Origin: Latrodectus hesperus
Taxonomy: Eukaryota > Arthropoda > Arachnida > Araneae > Theridiidae
Direction: 5' to 3'
DNA length: 64,000 nt
NCBI GenBank assembly: GCA_037975125.1
Contig: CM075855.1
Span: 79,229,445-79,293,444, forward strand
Shown here: positions 62,528-64,000 of the stretch, one piece after another
Layout: every line of letters begins with the position of its first letter
How positions within the stretch are numbered: position 1 is the stretch's first letter
The notes under the pieces: generated by a model
The model's database searches: none
The model's input: the letters and a program-made list of their open reading frames with translations, nothing else
What the model was told of the DNA's origin: nothing
Position numbers and translations under genes: made by a program

Positions 62528-64000
62528 CTATAAAAATTAAATTTAAATTTTAAAAGTACATTTAATAATAAGAAATATCACTCAACAATTCCAATAAAAT
62601 ATCTAAACTTACATAATTATGATTTTAATTATCTAAATTAAGATAATTTTTAGTGTTTGAAGTTTTATTGTGTAGAATGCAAATTAATACAGAATAACAA
62701 GTATTATATAACAAATTCTATCATATTCAGCACCAGAAATTCATATATGTAATTGGAAATATAAAAAGTTAAAATATAATTGCATTTTTATATTATATTA
62801 TTATTTAGTATTTGATTTATATTTGGTCTTACTCAATTTTCCTATCATAGTAAAACAGCATGAAATTAATTTAAAAAATTGATTGCATGATATCATAATA
62901 TTCTTTTTTCAATACTAAAATAAAGAGAAAAAATTTACCTAGAAGTGAAAAATGTTTTATTTTCCATGAGAAAAGATTTAGCTTGTAAATGAATGGCATT
63001 GAAGTGAAAGTATATTAAATGAAGATAAAAGGAAATACAATTAAAAAAAAATGTGAGGTGCTGCTCATTATTATTTAGGGTTGTATTTTGCCGAAAACCT
63101 TATGGGAAAGATGTTATTTTTTGATGCCATACAAAAAGTAATTGCAGGGGTATGGAAAAATAATTAATGTCACAAATTACATGCAAATAGTCCTAACATA
63201 TCAATAATACCACATTAGGTTAATTTGATAGTAATATATTTGATAACAGAAATTGTGGAAATAAAGTAGTGCCTTTTTATTTAAATCGAATTCTAATATA
63301 TAGGGGAAGATTAAAATTTAGAAATTCATTATAATAATATTATTTGAAAGAAGTAGTTTATAATAAAATAGATTGAAAATAATGAATAAATAATTTTTAT
63401 GCTAAAATCCAGCTAAAAATTTAATTAGAATAGTTTGTAAAAACCATATGTCGTTAGTCTTAGCTTGTTATTCAATAGTAAATTTTTTTTTCATAATACT
63501 TTGATGACTCAGGTCATGGATGCAATGTTTTGAATAGGTAATGATACCTCTAGAGGTGCCAGGCCAAGTTTTGGGGTTTTTCTGCTTGGAACCTGCTTCT
63601 GAATTACAAAAACCAAGCCCCTTTTAGGCCAATAAAGGCATATCTATTGGGTACTTCATTGTATATGTTGCCACCAGTTTTATCCTTATTAAACAGAAGA
63701 TCTTTGAATTAAGTGGGGTGTAATTCTCTAATTAGCAAGTAGTTTTTTTTTTTAAATTCACATATGGAAAACTAAGAAACATTTTTTCATTAGTTAATAC
63801 CCTCAAAAATATTTTTCATATTTGATTTTCTTTTTTTAATTATTCAAAAGTAGAATACCAGCAGATTTTTGTGAATATTTGTTACTCGTCAAATAGTTAA
63901 TCTTATCACAAAAAATGTATTAAATATTTTGTTTCTAATAATAAAGTTTACTGTTTTTATGTTATAACTTTTAATGAATTAAATAACATAAAATAAAAGT
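62528..64000. other. Intron of TP53BP1 upstream of the first visible exon
   Basis: The exon ending at 62527 is preceded by a good acceptor (TTTTTATAG on the minus strand), so gene sequence to the right is intron until the next upstream exon. I examined 62900-63500 on the minus strand for another coding exon and found none with both splice sites and a credible frame. A GC-richer patch at about 63530-63690 is unexplained. Confidence 0.6.

Noticed and set aside
62930..63060. Additional TP53BP1 exon upstream of 62527
   Set aside because: A GT donor-like site exists, but the sequence before it has no credible acceptor or protein-like frame.

Overview
This is an AT-rich animal nuclear genome window. 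The evidence is spliced genes with GT/AG introns, tRNA-derived SINEs, and arthropod-type non-LTR and DNA transposons. I suspect an arthropod: a 53BP1 orthologue is present, and a mariner-superfamily element with 41 residues between its second and third catalytic Asp sits among piggyBac, Merlin, Tigger and Tc1 relics. The sequence alone does not fix the species. I see no bacterial, CRISPR or viral system.

Three host genes organise the window. Positions 151-19550 (minus) hold the 5' two thirds of an ariadne-1/ARIH1 RBR ubiquitin-ligase gene, in eight exons running off the left edge. Across a 587-bp divergent promoter with a perfect CRE palindrome lies MITD1 (20138-20866, plus), an ESCRT-III-binding abscission factor encoded in one exon. 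Positions 20871-35530 are the spacer toward the convergent third gene, a TP53BP1 (53BP1) orthologue on the minus strand. Eleven exons between 35531 and 62527 cover the tandem Tudor domain, the ubiquitin-dependent recruitment motif, a nuclear localisation signal and the tandem BRCT. Its 5' part runs off the right edge.

Most of the rest is mobile DNA in introns or the spacer. One I/R1/jockey-like non-LTR family with an RNase H domain and a (GAA)n tail is present three times: an internally deleted copy with both ends (7196-8013), a 5'-truncated copy (9141-10390) and a near full-length copy (47306-52235). All three are antisense to the host gene, and the two shorter ones have clear 11- and 13-bp target-site duplications. 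DNA transposons are a piggyBac relic (12641-14428), a Merlin relic (about 15632-17520), a Tigger/pogo relic (26518-28797), a Tc1 relic (about 41247-42604) carrying a SINE, two copies of a probable hAT element (37458-38561 and 55673-59371), and a young mariner-type element (55830-57296) nested inside the second hAT copy. That element has 90-bp terminal inverted repeats and a transposase broken by one stop codon. At least two tRNA-derived SINE families are present, three insertions having exact 12-14 bp duplications.

The host genes serve ubiquitin signalling (ARIH1), ESCRT-dependent abscission (MITD1) and DNA double-strand-break signalling (53BP1). Only the ARIH1/MITD1 head-to-head layout suggests shared regulation.
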